Below are positions 1 to 14,300 of a DNA stretch of 64,000 nucleotides, piece by piece. The DNA is taken from NCBI GenBank assembly GCA_012295275.1, contig CM022665.1, positions 43,283,152 through 43,347,151 of the forward strand, given 5' to 3'. The stretch comes from Chrysomallon squamiferum (taxonomy: Eukaryota > Mollusca > Gastropoda > Neomphalida > Peltospiridae). The position numbers and the translations under genes were made by a program. Numbering within the stretch: the first letter of the stretch is position 1; each line of letters begins with the position of its first letter. Below the pieces are notes generated by a model. The model saw only the letters and a program-made list of their open reading frames with translations, did no database searches and was not told the origin of the DNA.

Positions 1-380
1 TTTGTGGTAAATTGAGGATGTCTGATGTTCTGATGTGGGGATCCATCTGATATTCTGATTGCAGCCAGGGACAGTGAAACAGGAGTCAGTGACAATCCAG
101 ACTTTATTTTAGCGTAGGCAACATTTTCCTTGTCGTACAAACTTTCTGGTAGCTTCTTCCTACCAGACCAATTACACAAAGGGCTATTTATTCCAGAAGG
201 AGAAGGAGATAACTGAAGCTGAGAGCTCTTGTCACGCAGCCTGTCGATAAATCCCAGCCAGAGAAACACCAAATTTTCAACTTCTACTTCGACTGTTCCT
301 TGCCCATCTAAGAAATCTTTTCTACGACCAAGCAAGCTGCAAATGATTGTCTTCTGTGTTTTTGTCTCGGCAATCAAATC
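1..380 (-). CDS. Internal coding exon of the unrecognised gene, cut by the window edge
   Basis: A polypyrimidine acceptor (CTCTTTACAG, plus positions 390-381) is followed by one frame, starting GAT TTG ATT, that stays open for 126 codons to the edge. The other two frames stop early. Base composition is clearly less AT-rich than the flanks. The peptide starts DLIAETKTQKTIICSLLGRR and later contains VENLVFLWLGFIDRLRDKSS, a mixed polar and hydrophobic sequence typical of a globular protein. The incoming phase is 0, which matches the phase at the end of the exon at 4127-4003, so I place it downstream of that exon. The family is not recognised. The exon continues to the left of the window. Confidence 0.72.
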
Positions 381-1858
381 CTGTAAAGAGATGAATAATT
401 ATTCTATTAAAATATTACGTTTTCTTTATTTTTCTAAAACATTTTTTTTATTATAAATAAACTTGTTATCAGATCTACTGACAATCCTTGAATTCATCAC
501 TATCTGATGAAAATAAATTATGAAAGCACAGCTTGTGGTTAATTGATAAGAAATTTTTTTGTGAGAAGATGTGCTCACCATTATTTGCACCCTGTGGTCA
601 GTACATCATATATTTTACCCATTAACATAACCAAGTATTATAAAAATAAAAAAATAAAACAATTTGTAATGAGTTTATCACCAGCATTAAAATTAATGAG
701 TATATAAAAACAAAAAAGAATTTAAGAAAAAAATAAAATACATAAAGTAGATTTTTAGAAATGTATTCCACATTTCTATAATGCATTCCAACAACCTGTT
801 TTGTTAATAGCAAACATACAGCCTTGCAGAAAAAATCTGTTTGCCAGTTTAAAGAAATTGTTTTCCAGTTAGTGTCAAAATTATTTTTTCATGTACAGGT
901 GCATTTCCACTTTATCAAGGTCCATTAAAACCTGCTAGAAACTCAGGCTACAATATAATAGTGACCATAACAGTTATCTATATTGAATCACTGGACACCA
1001 CACTTTTAAAAACACTTGTGAAATCCATACAAGATGAAAACAAAAAAATGAATGTTTGTTAAACAAGACATCAAAAAAAAAAATAATAATAAATAAATAA
1101 ATAAATAATATTAATAATAAACAAATAAATAATTTAAATACAAGAATGTCTATAACTGATTTTCACAGTAAGTATTAAATATGTTGCACATATATCAAAA
1201 TTAAACTTTTGATCAATGCGATCCATAAAAAAAAATAATAATAATAATAATAAATTACCACACTGATTAAATTATCATACTATCATCTTACCTATATAAT
1301 CATATTAAAAATAGTGTTAATTCATTATCCGATTTATTCAATTTATCAAAATAACAAGTACACAACAGAACATTACTCTTTAAGTTTTCCTGCCTGTATC
1401 AGGTTTCGGCTATTTATTTGTTTATCAACATATGACAAGCTGTGCTTGCTGCAATGAAAAGAAAAAAAAATAGTAAAAAAAAAAAAAAATTCCACCTCAG
1501 ATAACCTATTAATATCTGACCTGAAAGCAAAGATCAAACTCAGCAATAACCAAAGAAGAAAAAAAACTGAAATCACTGTATGACAGACACCACACGAAGT
1601 ACCATCATGGCTGGAATACATTTATTTCCACCATTAAAACAGCCATGTCAAATTCATCATGGCTTACATCTCACCAGGTAGAAATACAAACTGAACTGGC
1701 CTTTCATCCATTATTTTTTTTTTGTATTTGTTATTTGTCTGGAAGCAATTAGCGTGACAACAAATGACCATCTGTACCAATGAATCATGGTAAATGATTT
1801 ACTATATGGATATTATTTTAATAAGTGGTAGGCAGAGTTTTCAAAATGATTAATGTTT

Positions 1859-1899
<41 letters not shown>

Positions 1900-2033
1900 A
1901 ACACATATATCTATAGGAACAAAATATTTTCAGTTTTGTATTCTAAAAAAAAAAATTCTATCCTGTTTCTCTCTTTCTTCAACAAATTCCACTTGTTTAC
2001 AAATATTTTACAGTATGTCTGGAAAAGGTTTTA

Positions 2034-2065
<32 letters not shown>

Positions 2066-5000
2066 AACAGCAGTTTGATTATATCTTATCTGTTTTCAAT
2101 GCTCCACTCCCACTGGAAAAATAAAAATAATTAAAAACAATTTTTTTTAGTAATAACCACATATGTAAGTTAATGTCATTCAGTTTATACAGCAAGATAA
2201 TCGGATACAGAATTGCTGAAATATTTAGCAGGTTTAAAACAAGTAAGCACAAGTGGATAGTCTCTTCTATTATCCTTTTTTTAAAGTGTTCTATCATACA
2301 CATTTTTTACATTATCGAAATGAAACATAATATGTATGTTAATATACACTTAACAGATGTATAATATATACAATCTTATTCCTATCATCTTTTTAATCCT
2401 CTACAATCACAGATTTTATCTTCTATGTTATCATAATGTATATAATATATGTAATGATAATACTTGCTAAAAGCATGGGTATACAATCTACATAATCTCT
2501 CCAATCTTTTGGCTATATATATTTTCATATATATATAGATTTATACATGGATTTATTCTCTGATATATAGCCTTGCAAATATGAATGACACATTTGCTAC
2601 ACATTACTGATCCACTCTTTGTGATACTATTTCTTCCATTAAAATGCACAAGTGTGTTGTTATCTTTGACAGGATGCCAGATATAAATTTACTGACATAA
2701 CTCAAGATATACTGATAAGCATTTATGATATTTCTTGTATTTAATATAATACTGTGTTACGTAAATTTGAGTTTGATTACATATGTATTCTTAACTAAAT
2801 TAATTCAAGTACATTTCTGACAAAACTAGACAAACAGAAACACAAACAAATCTCAAGTTCCAAAATATTTCTTGAGTTTAAAAAAGAATTTCCTCATTTT
2901 CAGTTTGTTGTCAGGAAAAAACAAGATAACTGAAATGTTTTTCTGCTTCATAGTTGTTAAAATTACTAGAGTTTGTGCCATAAAAAATAATTAAATTTAC
3001 CCTTATGTCAAAAACAAATATCCTTTTTCTTTTTAAAATTAATTAAACAATCTACAGAAAATTTACATATCTAACATTTCTTCATTTAAATAATTAATAA
3101 ATTAATAAAAGTAATATAATTAAAAATTAAAATGTTTCTTCACCTTAAACCTAACAATAGGAATAAATTATAAATAAAACGTTTGTTTTTATTGTAACTA
3201 ATTTTGCTAGCTATAACAATGCAAAATCAAGCATATATAATATATCTGTTATATCAGATATGTAACAATATAATATACTTACTGCAGACTTTAAATGAAA
3301 ATTATTTTATTTATTAGTCTGCAGTAAGCAAAGATCATTGTTCCAGAAACAAACATTTCTTGTGGGGTTTTTTTCCTGTCCCCTTCTTCAAAGGTATTTT
3401 AACATATATATGATGCCTGTAAATCTTTTATTTTTTAAATTTATTTATTTTTAAATCATCTATTTCAAATTGAAATGACATTTATGTTAACTTCTGTTAT
3501 CTTTAATTTATTTTTTTTTAATTTTTATTACTATTATTATTTTTTAAATATCTATCCTTGGTAATATTTTATTCCAGGCTATTATTTTATATAAATGTTC
3601 AAGCTATCTGGAAACAGATTTCAATATTTTTATTCTATTTTACTTTACTTTATTTTATTTCAAATCTCTTAGTGTACTTGACTTTGTTATTTAAAAATCA
3701 ACAATTATTTTAAAGTCCATTCATGTATTAAAGTCTTTAAACACCCAGTCTATTATATTTCAAGCTCAGACATTTCCTATGCTTTCCAAAAAATATATTT
3801 CTATAGAAGCATTCATCCAGTTGTATATCAGTTCAGTATTTAATTAGCTTTGTACATTTATTTATGTGACGCATATATCCTAACTGCATGTATGCTTTAT
3901 GTTTCAAGTAACATTACTATATGAGAATGCATTTTTTGTTTATTTATTTATTTTTAAATCAATCTTCATGAAACAAAAACCCAAAAAGACAATAACTAAT
4001 ACATCCTGAAGCATGTACCAGATTTCAATCACACACGTTTGAGGAAAACAATAAAAATCAATTTTGGTGAAAACAGAAACCCAAATTGGCAATTTCTGTG
4101 ACAAAAGCTGGGACAAATCAATCATGCCTGGACACATATATCACATTACAGATTTCCATGACAACACCTTAAAGTCCTTAAACATGTTAGAAACCTGGCA
4201 GATGATTACCACAGTGACTTGTTCAGTCAGTGAGTTGTTCATCTGGACAAGGGATATTTTGGAAATTATGAACAAAACATTTAACATGCATTAAGATTTA
4301 TTAATATCCTATTTTCATTTTTTTTTTTCTAATGAAAATCAAATATTATAATTGCCTAAAAAATGATTTATTTATTACACCTTCATACTCTGTTGTTTTT
4401 AAGACTGTACTATTCTTTCTTCTAATTAACTTCTAATTAATTTGCATAAATACAAGATGCATAACAACATAAAATAAAACAATGTCTTCTTAAAAAAAAA
4501 AACTAATATCTGTTATCTACATTATAATTCCCAGCAGCGAGCTTGTTGTTACTTCACATTATTTCTAAGTACTTTCTAATCAGACCAGTTTATCAGAACT
4601 GCCAATTCAATGTTACATTGGTGCAGATAACATCAGCATCCACAGTACACACAGAGGTCAATAATCAAAGCCAGAACACTGAAAATTAAACCTTGTTATG
4701 AATTAATTGTGGTTACAAAGTGCAGTGCGACACAATTCAACAGGGGCAAATCTAGGATTTGTGGAAAGTGGAAACTGGACCAAGATGGGAAATAAGAGGA
4801 GGAAAAGGTGCAGTAAAGATGATGGTAAAGACAGCTTTTGTGTGGGAAATGTAATTTTCAGGATAAGAGAGAAAAAAGAAAAAACAACTTATAACATATT
4901 ATCCTCTAAGATCTAGTTTACTTGTTATTTCTGATTTTGACTGTATTTTTAGAAACCAAAGCTGACCAGTATTTGTCAGTTTACATTATTTAATGAGTTT

Positions 5001-5468
5001 CCTATATATACATAAAAAACCACTATGTAATTGGAGTAGGTTTTTGCTTTACTTGCTATTTCAAACATCTGTGCTGTATTGATCAACACACACAGAAAGT
5101 TCAAGGTAATAAATCTAAACATAAAGAAAAAGATTTTTGTATTGTATTACTGTTTTCCATTATTATTAGTATGGAGATGAAAAAAATCATATAGTTTTTA
5201 CTTGGTGAAAATGTTTTGTCCCCTTTCTCCCCACCTTCATTTATTAAAACTGTCACTCTTGTTGGAAATAATTCCAGATATGTTGTGTTATTAATCATTA
5301 TAGAGGTACACCCTTTTGATTTATGGCTTCCTACCTTATGAAGTAAGAAAACTATATTAAACATGTAAAATAATCCTTTTCCATTATTAGGAACAGTTAA
5401 AAATATCTAAGTATAACAATGATTATATTTGTTCACATTCAGCCACTTTAAAACAAATGTAATAATAA

Positions 5469-5511
<43 letters not shown>

Positions 5512-8317
5512 AATAAATAAATAAAATAAAATTAGTCAGAATCAAAATTATCACTTTCTTAAAATCTATTTTATATAGGAAAATGAAATGGAGAAAAGAT
5601 GATTAATATCTATATTTATGAATGACAAGTAACCACAAATTACCAGCAATTTCTACATTCAATCAATACTATCATTTTCTTCTTTCATATAATTATTATT
5701 ACAGAAATAAGCATATGTTAGACATTAACAACAGTCATTGATAAATGTGTCAAGGTATCAATCATTACACAAATTTCCATTCATTTCATCCTGACTATGT
5801 TATTATTCTGTACTTAAACAATAACACAGCTTTATATGATGAACTGTAATTAACAAGGGAAGAAAACCTAGCACTGACATATCAATCACTCAACGCAGTT
5901 TTCAGAAATACTTTACCCAAACAATACTTGCCACTAAAAGGAAGCATATACTCACTTCAGTTTGCCGAGAAGGCCATCGACATAGTTAACCTTCTAATAA
6001 AGCAATCTGCATCTTATGGATGTAGCTCAGGTGGGACACATAAAAACTATCACATAAAGGGATAATAAAGCTGTGAAATTTTCATTTTCTCACACACAGA
6101 CACTGTCAGTAATTATAACAGGCTGGGATTCATCATAATACCTGGATTATGAATTATTAATATTTGTCCAAACCATCCTATTCAGTGTCAACACTAAGCA
6201 TCTGGAGGTTATCAGGGTTCAATTCGGGGTCAGGTACAGAATGATGGTGCAGATACAAAATAAGCAGTTTGTATAGTAATTTCATTATCTCCTTATACTG
6301 GTACCATTTACCTTTCCGAGTCAGTGAGTTTCACATGTGTCAGTAATGCAGTAGGCAAGCAAGCCACTGGCTTCAATCAGTCTTGATCACACAGAAGCTG
6401 AATTTAGAAAGACCAGTAGGTACAGACATCATTTCTGGAATCCCCTGCCCATTTACTGACTGAGAGACAAATGGAGAAGGACAAAACCACTGTTCCCTTT
6501 CTTATAATTAATATTCTAATTTGATTACTCTGCCAAGGACAGACAAACATGTATTTGAAATGCTGGCCCAAAAGACACACATTCTTGAATCCACAAGAGA
6601 TGCTTGGACATTTCTAATAATTCACAGATATTATTAAAAGAATAAAACCTCATAAAATTATACATTTAAGATATAATTACATTTTCAAGTTGTATTTTCT
6701 TCAAATATATTAAAATAAATTTTTAATGCTCGTTTTAAAATGTTTCATGACTTCATGCTCTAAGTATGACAATCATGTAACAAAATGCAGTTTTAAACTC
6801 AAATTACTAAATAATTTTAAAACACTGATCCTTATTATATGGCTAAAATTAACATTAGAAAGATAATATACCAAATACAACATGTGCAAAAAAAAAATAA
6901 AAAAAAATAAAATATTAATAAAAAAAATTTAAAATGTAATGTATCGAATGCTCAATTCTGTTAAAAACACTTAACTTATATCAATAACAAGAAAAACAGA
7001 ACAAAATAACAAAAAACCACAACCAACATACCAACATTCCAACATTAACTAACTGCAACAAAACCTACATCCTTCTACAGCTATCTTTCTCTAATCTAGT
7101 AACAAATATTGATTTTTAAAACTTTTATTACTAACCTAATTATATTTTAAAAAAAAAAAGACAATACAATCAATACTGTAAAAATAAAAATGCAGCAACA
7201 AAAACTACCGAGGTTATTGCTGTTGCTTGGGCACTTTATTTCAATTGACCATTGAATTCTGTCAACTGTGCAAGGTGTGTGTGTTCTGAGAAAGATTTGC
7301 ATCAACACAAAAGCAATGAATCCATCTAGCACTTGATGTTGACAAAACATCTCTGCAGTGGTGTGTATATACAGAGTATTAAACAACAAACAGAAAGGCT
7401 GTGTCCACTTGTAATACAAGGCCAACACTGCAGTCTCACGCCAATCTCTCATCTAGTAACAACAATACACAAAACCGTATGGCCAACAGACCTTCAGGGA
7501 ATTTTTGCTAATTAAGTCCTGCCATGATTATCTGTAGCTGAATTTAATTAGGACTTGTAGATCTTGTAACAACACTGGTGTCTCATTGGCAATGTGAAGA
7601 AATATAGATATAGTTATCGCCTTTTCAGTATTAAACATTGTATGTTGGTCATACTGGTTGACAAAACACTGATATATGCACATGTTATCTGTAAAATAAC
7701 GATAATGAAAAAAGGTAATATGCTATAAAGTTATATCATTATTATGAATTATACATAGTTTTATAATGGAAAATATAAGATAGGATATCTACTTTAAACA
7801 TTTACACACACACACACACACAATTTATTAATCAAATGGATAAAACTGAAATAAAATATTACTTACCTATAACCTGAACATGATTTGTGTATTATTGTAA
7901 CAAAGTGTGCATCTACTTTTATGTGAAACAACAATTTCTCCAGTAAATTAACAAGCACTACTCAGGTTATTTCCAAATTACCTTCAAGATGCTCGCCTAC
8001 AAATAAGCCATGATTGTGCTAACACTTCCATAGGACTTTTCATTCTGAGCACTAAAATGCTTTCATGGAATCAAGCAATTGAAATAATTGGTTTTCCTCA
8101 GCCAAACAAATGTATGACTCAAAATAATCAAAAGATTAAGGTCAGAAGTTCAGAAACCATTCTATAATGTTAATGTAACACCAGAACCATATTAACAAAA
8201 GGTGTGATGTTGAATTCTAGGAAATGCATTACTGCATGCATATTGCACCATTTCAGAAATATCAGAATACTGGTAATTTCATAAATGAAAAATACTAATT
8301 TCTATGATTCTGTGAAA

Positions 8318-8351
<34 letters not shown>

Positions 8352-11300
8352 GTTTTCTGTTGTTACTATTGTTATTTTATTTTTATTTTTTCCAATTTTT
8401 TTAAATTTAAATTTAAATAACAAATTACAAAATTTTAACTAAAGAGTTTTTAAGATTTCTGTGACATGCAAGACAGTTTTTGTAGAAAAGGTAATGTAAT
8501 AATGTTTGATATATTATTAATAATAATCATCTTGAAAAATAGAGGAAACATGGCAGATGTCAGTAATTCTTCAATTTTGAAAATCTTAAAAAAATTAATC
8601 ATTTCGAAGATGAGAAAAAAAAAATTAAAAACAAGAAAATATTTGTAAAAATTAAAAAATATAATAACAGAATCTTTCAAAACAGCCAGCTGCCAAATAA
8701 AACATGAAGTATCATCTTGCAAGCCATCAACTTCACAACCGATCACAATACAGTGTCTGTTTTAATGTACATCTCAGAACATTTCCTGCTTTAATCTTTC
8801 ACCATTCTGTGGAAATATGAGTGAAAAGAACTCCCAGTGCATGGCATTCCCACCACTGTCCAGTTATTGATTGATGAACGATCCCAACGTTTTAGCCAGA
8901 CATTGACATCTCTGACATTCTCTTTAACTGCATTGTCTCTGCATGCTGGAAAACACTAATACCTAAATTTTGTTTTTTCTTGTATTTTTCTTCTGAACAT
9001 TTTATCTGTCTGGCTTTATCTGTCTCAACCTCAAGTTTACTTTTGTTATTTGTCTGTGTTTAAACTTCTTATCAACGTCTACAACAAAACAAGTCAACAC
9101 TCACCTTCTATGTCAACCAGGTGTTTCAGAAATGTTTTCTTGAATGGCTGGAATTTTTACAATTACGTCTAAGTTTATTTGAGTACGAGTTTAATAGTAT
9201 ACTGAAATAATTTACTCTTTTTTCCCCACCCCTCTCCAAACTGGTTAACTTTTAAAGACAGCTTGTAACATCTGTGCCTACAACAAAAGTGCAAACGAGT
9301 TTCTGAAAGAAAAATACTATCAAGCATGCACGTATGTTAGTTACAGGTAATTTCATTTCTGGAATCCTTAACTACTAATTTCATAACCACAAGAAAGAAA
9401 AAAGTATCCAGGTATAACATGTATGTCCCAGGTAATTTAAATCTGATTTCCTTACCTGTCATATCTAATTTCATTACCCCAAGAAAGAGAAAAAAGTATC
9501 CAGGTATAACATGTATTTTCCGGATAATTTAAATCTGATGTCATTACCTGTCATATCTAATTTTATAACCACAAGAAACAAAAAACTATCCAGGTATAAC
9601 ATGCAGTTCCTAGCTGATTTAAATTTGATCTCTGTCATATCTAATTTCAAAAGCTGAAAATGAAAAAAAAATAAATAAAAAAATAAAAAAACCCATTTTC
9701 AGATAGAATTTTTTTTTTTTTTTTTATCAGGAATCCTTACCTGTCTTGTGTATTTTCGTAACCTGTGGAGGGAACTAATTCCCAGGTAACAGAGTATTTA
9801 TACAAGTGTCTAAATCATTTAAATAATCCATCAGTCTCAGTTAGGCACTAAGAGCAGTGTTTACTGTCGAGGCGTCATCAGCCACATGCTATATTAAATT
9901 AGATAGACCAGATTGTTTATATACTTCACAGGCAAACCATAATAGTGTACTCTGCTATTCCCTGATTCTCCATTTCTAGTTACAGGGTGTGGGAACATCC
10001 AAAATTTACTACAAACAAACAGTATTAGGAATTTACCATGTTGCAGTGGAATGTAATCATTATTTTCAGTCTCAGTAAAACATATAGAAAAATGAATGCT
10101 TCATAATCTGTTGTCTGCTTGGTACCTAAATAGAGTAATTAAAAACATTGTCATGTACAAGTAATCCTATATCCATTACTCTGTTTTCTCATTTTACAGA
10201 TGGATAACTCAACTCCTACCCACCCTTTGCAGGCCTATTTGATCATCTAAATCACCTTACAAAACTGTTTTTGTTATAGAGTTAATAATTACCTTTGAAA
10301 CATTAAGTTTATAATGACATTTTTATTTTCCTCCAGGTGAAACAATGCATAATCAGCTTCTAAGAACATAATCTGACTTTTGTAGACAGATTTCTTGATA
10401 CCACTAATGGCTAATCATCAAAATTAGGTGTATTTAAATGACTAACATACTAACAAATGTATTTTTATTTTATTTTTTATTGCTTCCCTGATACATTCAG
10501 GTTACTGAGGGGCTGGTCTCATGTATTTTAAGTTTTTACTTCTAGGGGAACACCTTGATATGCTAAACAAATGTCTTATTGGTTGTTCAATTGTTTAACA
10601 CTATATTGTGGACAGTATCACAGAGATCCTAGAATGAAGTTATAAGATAAATATATTTAACTTCTGTTTTTCTTGATGATAATGGATATCTGCAGTGGGC
10701 TTAGTAAGGGCTTACTCTTACTGTTATATTATGTAGCCTATATTTTAACATATAGATGAGAACACACACAAAGGTGTGATGAACTGTTTATGGTCAGTGA
10801 CTGCAATGGGAAGCTGCCCATTTCCACTGGCAAGAGCTGGACCTTCTATGATTCTCCACTCTTTAGATCAACACAATAATCTGCGTTAAACTCACTAATT
10901 ATTTTCTAACCAATTTACTGAACAAACAGTTAAATATTTTCTATTCTTTAGGAATTAAAAAAAACACATTTCTAACTGCTGAACAGTGATGTGTGATGTG
11001 TCAGAAAAACTGTTACACCATGACATTTCTTGTTTCAAGTGTGATTATAGAGATTATCTTCGAGGTAAGTTAATCTGTGCTTAAGACTAAAATAAAGAAG
11101 GAAAAGATGTGTGGATGGGTGAAAAAAACCACATGGCTGCGTTCCTGTATGTTCATTATAGATTACTGCTGGATACCATGTTTTGTAAATAGTTTTTTAA
11201 CACAGATGTTACACACAGCTTATTTTCAAACCCATGGTGCTTGCAGAATTAGAAAAAAATCATGGCTGAATATAAAAAAAAAAAAAAAATGGAGGAAATA

Positions 11301-14300
11301 AATATTAGTTTAAAATTCAGTACTTAAAAAAATATATAGATTAAACAAAGAACTAATTTTTGTTTCATTCTTCCTTTTTTTTTTTTTTAAATGACACTCC
11401 CATAAATAATCCAATCAAAACTTGTTAAGGGTATTTATGCTTTTTTTTTATTTCTGTTTGAATACCATCCATCTTTTAAAAATATTTTTTAATTTATTTA
11501 TATTAATTTCAGTTATAAAACTATTTAACACCAGTGCAAGTTGCCTAAATTTAGAAACATCAGCTAGATCAGATATAGAAACAAAGCTCTAATTGTCCGT
11601 AATGACCAGTCCATGCTACTTAAAACATGTTATAAAAATAACTGCAGCAATCAGAAAAATCACACCAATGACAAATTACAACATTCTCTCAAATGTTTCG
11701 ACACAATTATTTCTGTCTCAAGCTTTCCACCAGGAACATAATAGTTCTTCCTTCCCATTCAGCAAAAAGATCAAGATGACACAGTCAGTCACCACAGTGT
11801 TAGCTCAGTGAAGGAGACCAGGCAGCTACATTGAAACAATCAGCTCTTTGTTCTCTGTCCAGCTGGAGGAGGCCAGTGTGAGGGATTCTCACTGAGCTGA
11901 CACTTGGTGCACACACTTGGTAAATCCACAGTTGAGTAATCCCAGACTCTTTTACTTTGTTTTCTCTCTTCATTTATTTAATTTACACAAGTTATGACAC
12001 AACAAATAAGGGATTTTTCATTTTATTTTCCACATTTTAATTTAATACTGTATGAAACATTATTAATAATAATTATTATTATTGTTAATTATTTTTAATT
12101 TTAATATTTATTTTTTTATTTGTTTATTTATTTTAGTTGACATTGTTGCAGCTTTATTTTAGTTGGCATTATTACTGGTGCTTTATTTATTTTATTTTTT
12201 TCCAGTTGTTACATAATTTTAGCAATTTTGGGAAAATAATTCAACTTAAAGGACAAAAAAAAAACAAAAAACAAACCCTTATTAATAACTGAGCAACTAT
12301 TACTAACAATGTTACAGACAGCCTGAAATTAATAAAAGATCAAGGCACTATTTGAACAAATAAATTATTATTTTTTCATTCCAGTTTTTTTTTTTTTTTA
12401 ACTATTACCATTCATATTCCAACTCAACTAGTTTACTTCTGAAATAAACAGCAGTAAACAGGCTGTTAATTATCTGTCATTTCTAAACAAAAAGTCACAC
12501 AGTTACATACACTGTATTTGTAACCCAATGAATTACAACAAGAAAGAGTAAATAAAAAAACAAACTTAAATGAACATTTATTTGACAGCACACAACATGA
12601 GGTTTAATTAACCAGCAGTAAATGAGAGTTCAATAAATACATACAGCTGTGTAAACAATTTATTTTACAACCTTAACTTATTTGATGTTTTATCAACCAC
12701 CAGCACAGGAGGAATTGAGGTTAGATGTGCATTTTTGGAGGGCTTTTTTGATCAGTAGAATATAAACATTCAAAACCCTAGGCAGAAATAACAGCAGCAG
12801 TAGTAGTAGTAATAAAAAAATATATATTTAAATGAAAATTTCATATTACTTATTTCTGAACCAAAAAAAAACAACAACCAAAAAATGTATAATTATAATA
12901 ATAAGAAGAAAATAATGTTAAACAAAATTCCTTAAAGAAAGAATTTAAAAAAATAAATAAAAAGAAAATATAGTAAATAAAATTTTAAAAAAAACAACAA
13001 AACAAAAGTTAAAAAAAAAAAAAAAAAAGTTAACTAAATATAAACCTAATTTAATGTTCAACATCCTGATACAAATCAAGCCATGTATAAAATGACCAGC
13101 ATGTGTGGATCAGTGCAGGTTTTCAGCCAGGATATTTCTCAGGTGAAATACGACAAAAAACTATCATGACAAGGGTCTACATACTGGGAATTGAGAAATG
13201 TTTACCACAGAGCCAAGGAATCCTCAACTACAAAGCAGAGCTAACATGACTGATCTGATACTCAAACAAGACAATAGCCAAGACAAATGTCGACATTATA
13301 ACCAAATATCAACATCTCAGCTTTTCAGGTTTGTTTCAGTCAGGACCATACACCTAGTTATCTTAAAAATCAATTTCATGCATGTTAAAATAAAATGTTT
13401 TAAATTTCTTCCTCTCATAATGTTTTATGTATGCCTCCCTATTTCCGGCTATGAAGGCCAGACAGTTTATCTTGCACTCGACAAATCAATACTTAATTTA
13501 TTATGCAGCTGCCTCTTAAAAGGGAGCTAACTAGAGTTGTAATCACAATGGATTACAGCCATTACATTTCTTCCTGTAATCCAATGTAATCTGTTGCAAC
13601 TGATAACCACAGTTTGCTCAGTTATAATTGTAACTGAAAGGATTTTGTTAAGATTACTCTGCCTATTTAAAATCAAAGCAGTTTGCCTGGTGGTGACTCA
13701 CTGCATTGGTAGACAGATTACATCAAAGACACAGTTGCTTTTTTTGTTGTTTTAGTTTTTCAGTAAGTAACAGTGAGTTCCTGGATATTTCAGCATTATG
13801 ACATGCCGCCTTGATCAACTGGAAAAATTACAGCTTTTTGTGAATGCTGCCATTCTGATAAGATGTTATTGAAATAACAGTACGTAATAAAAACACACCT
13901 GAATACCTGTATTCTATAAAAGGATGCTGTATATTAGTACACAGGTATGTTACATAACATTATTATTTTATTCTGGATTAATTAACTGTTAAACATAAAA
14001 CAAAATATATTTATTTGTTTACACAGAAAACATCCACAGATCCACACTGAACATGTCATCATCATAAGCTGATATTTCAAGTACTTTCAATTCTCCTGCT
14101 TCCAAATCATTTTTATCATTGCTGCCATTGTAGACTGAAGATTTTAAATTAAAGTGGTGTGCTCCAGAAGACTTAATGCCACAACATATTTCTAACAGAG
14201 CAAACCATTGACAAGAACAACTCCCTTACAACTACTGAAACTAAAAGTACCAGATCAGGATCTTGTAAATGTGCACATTTAACCACTAATAGTGATGATC

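Noticed and set aside
2079-2134. Good-looking minus-strand acceptor (TTTATTTTTCCAG) followed by an open stretch
   Set aside because: The frames end within about ten codons and no GT donor follows.
6200-6240. GGTTCAATTCGGGG resembling a tRNA B box
   Set aside because: No matching A box or cloverleaf nearby; not supported as a tRNA or SINE.
7147-7452. 101-codon minus-strand frame starting MRDWRETAV
   Set aside because: Two other frames of the same stretch splice in phase with the neighbouring exons and end at a GTGAGA donor; this frame has no good donor.
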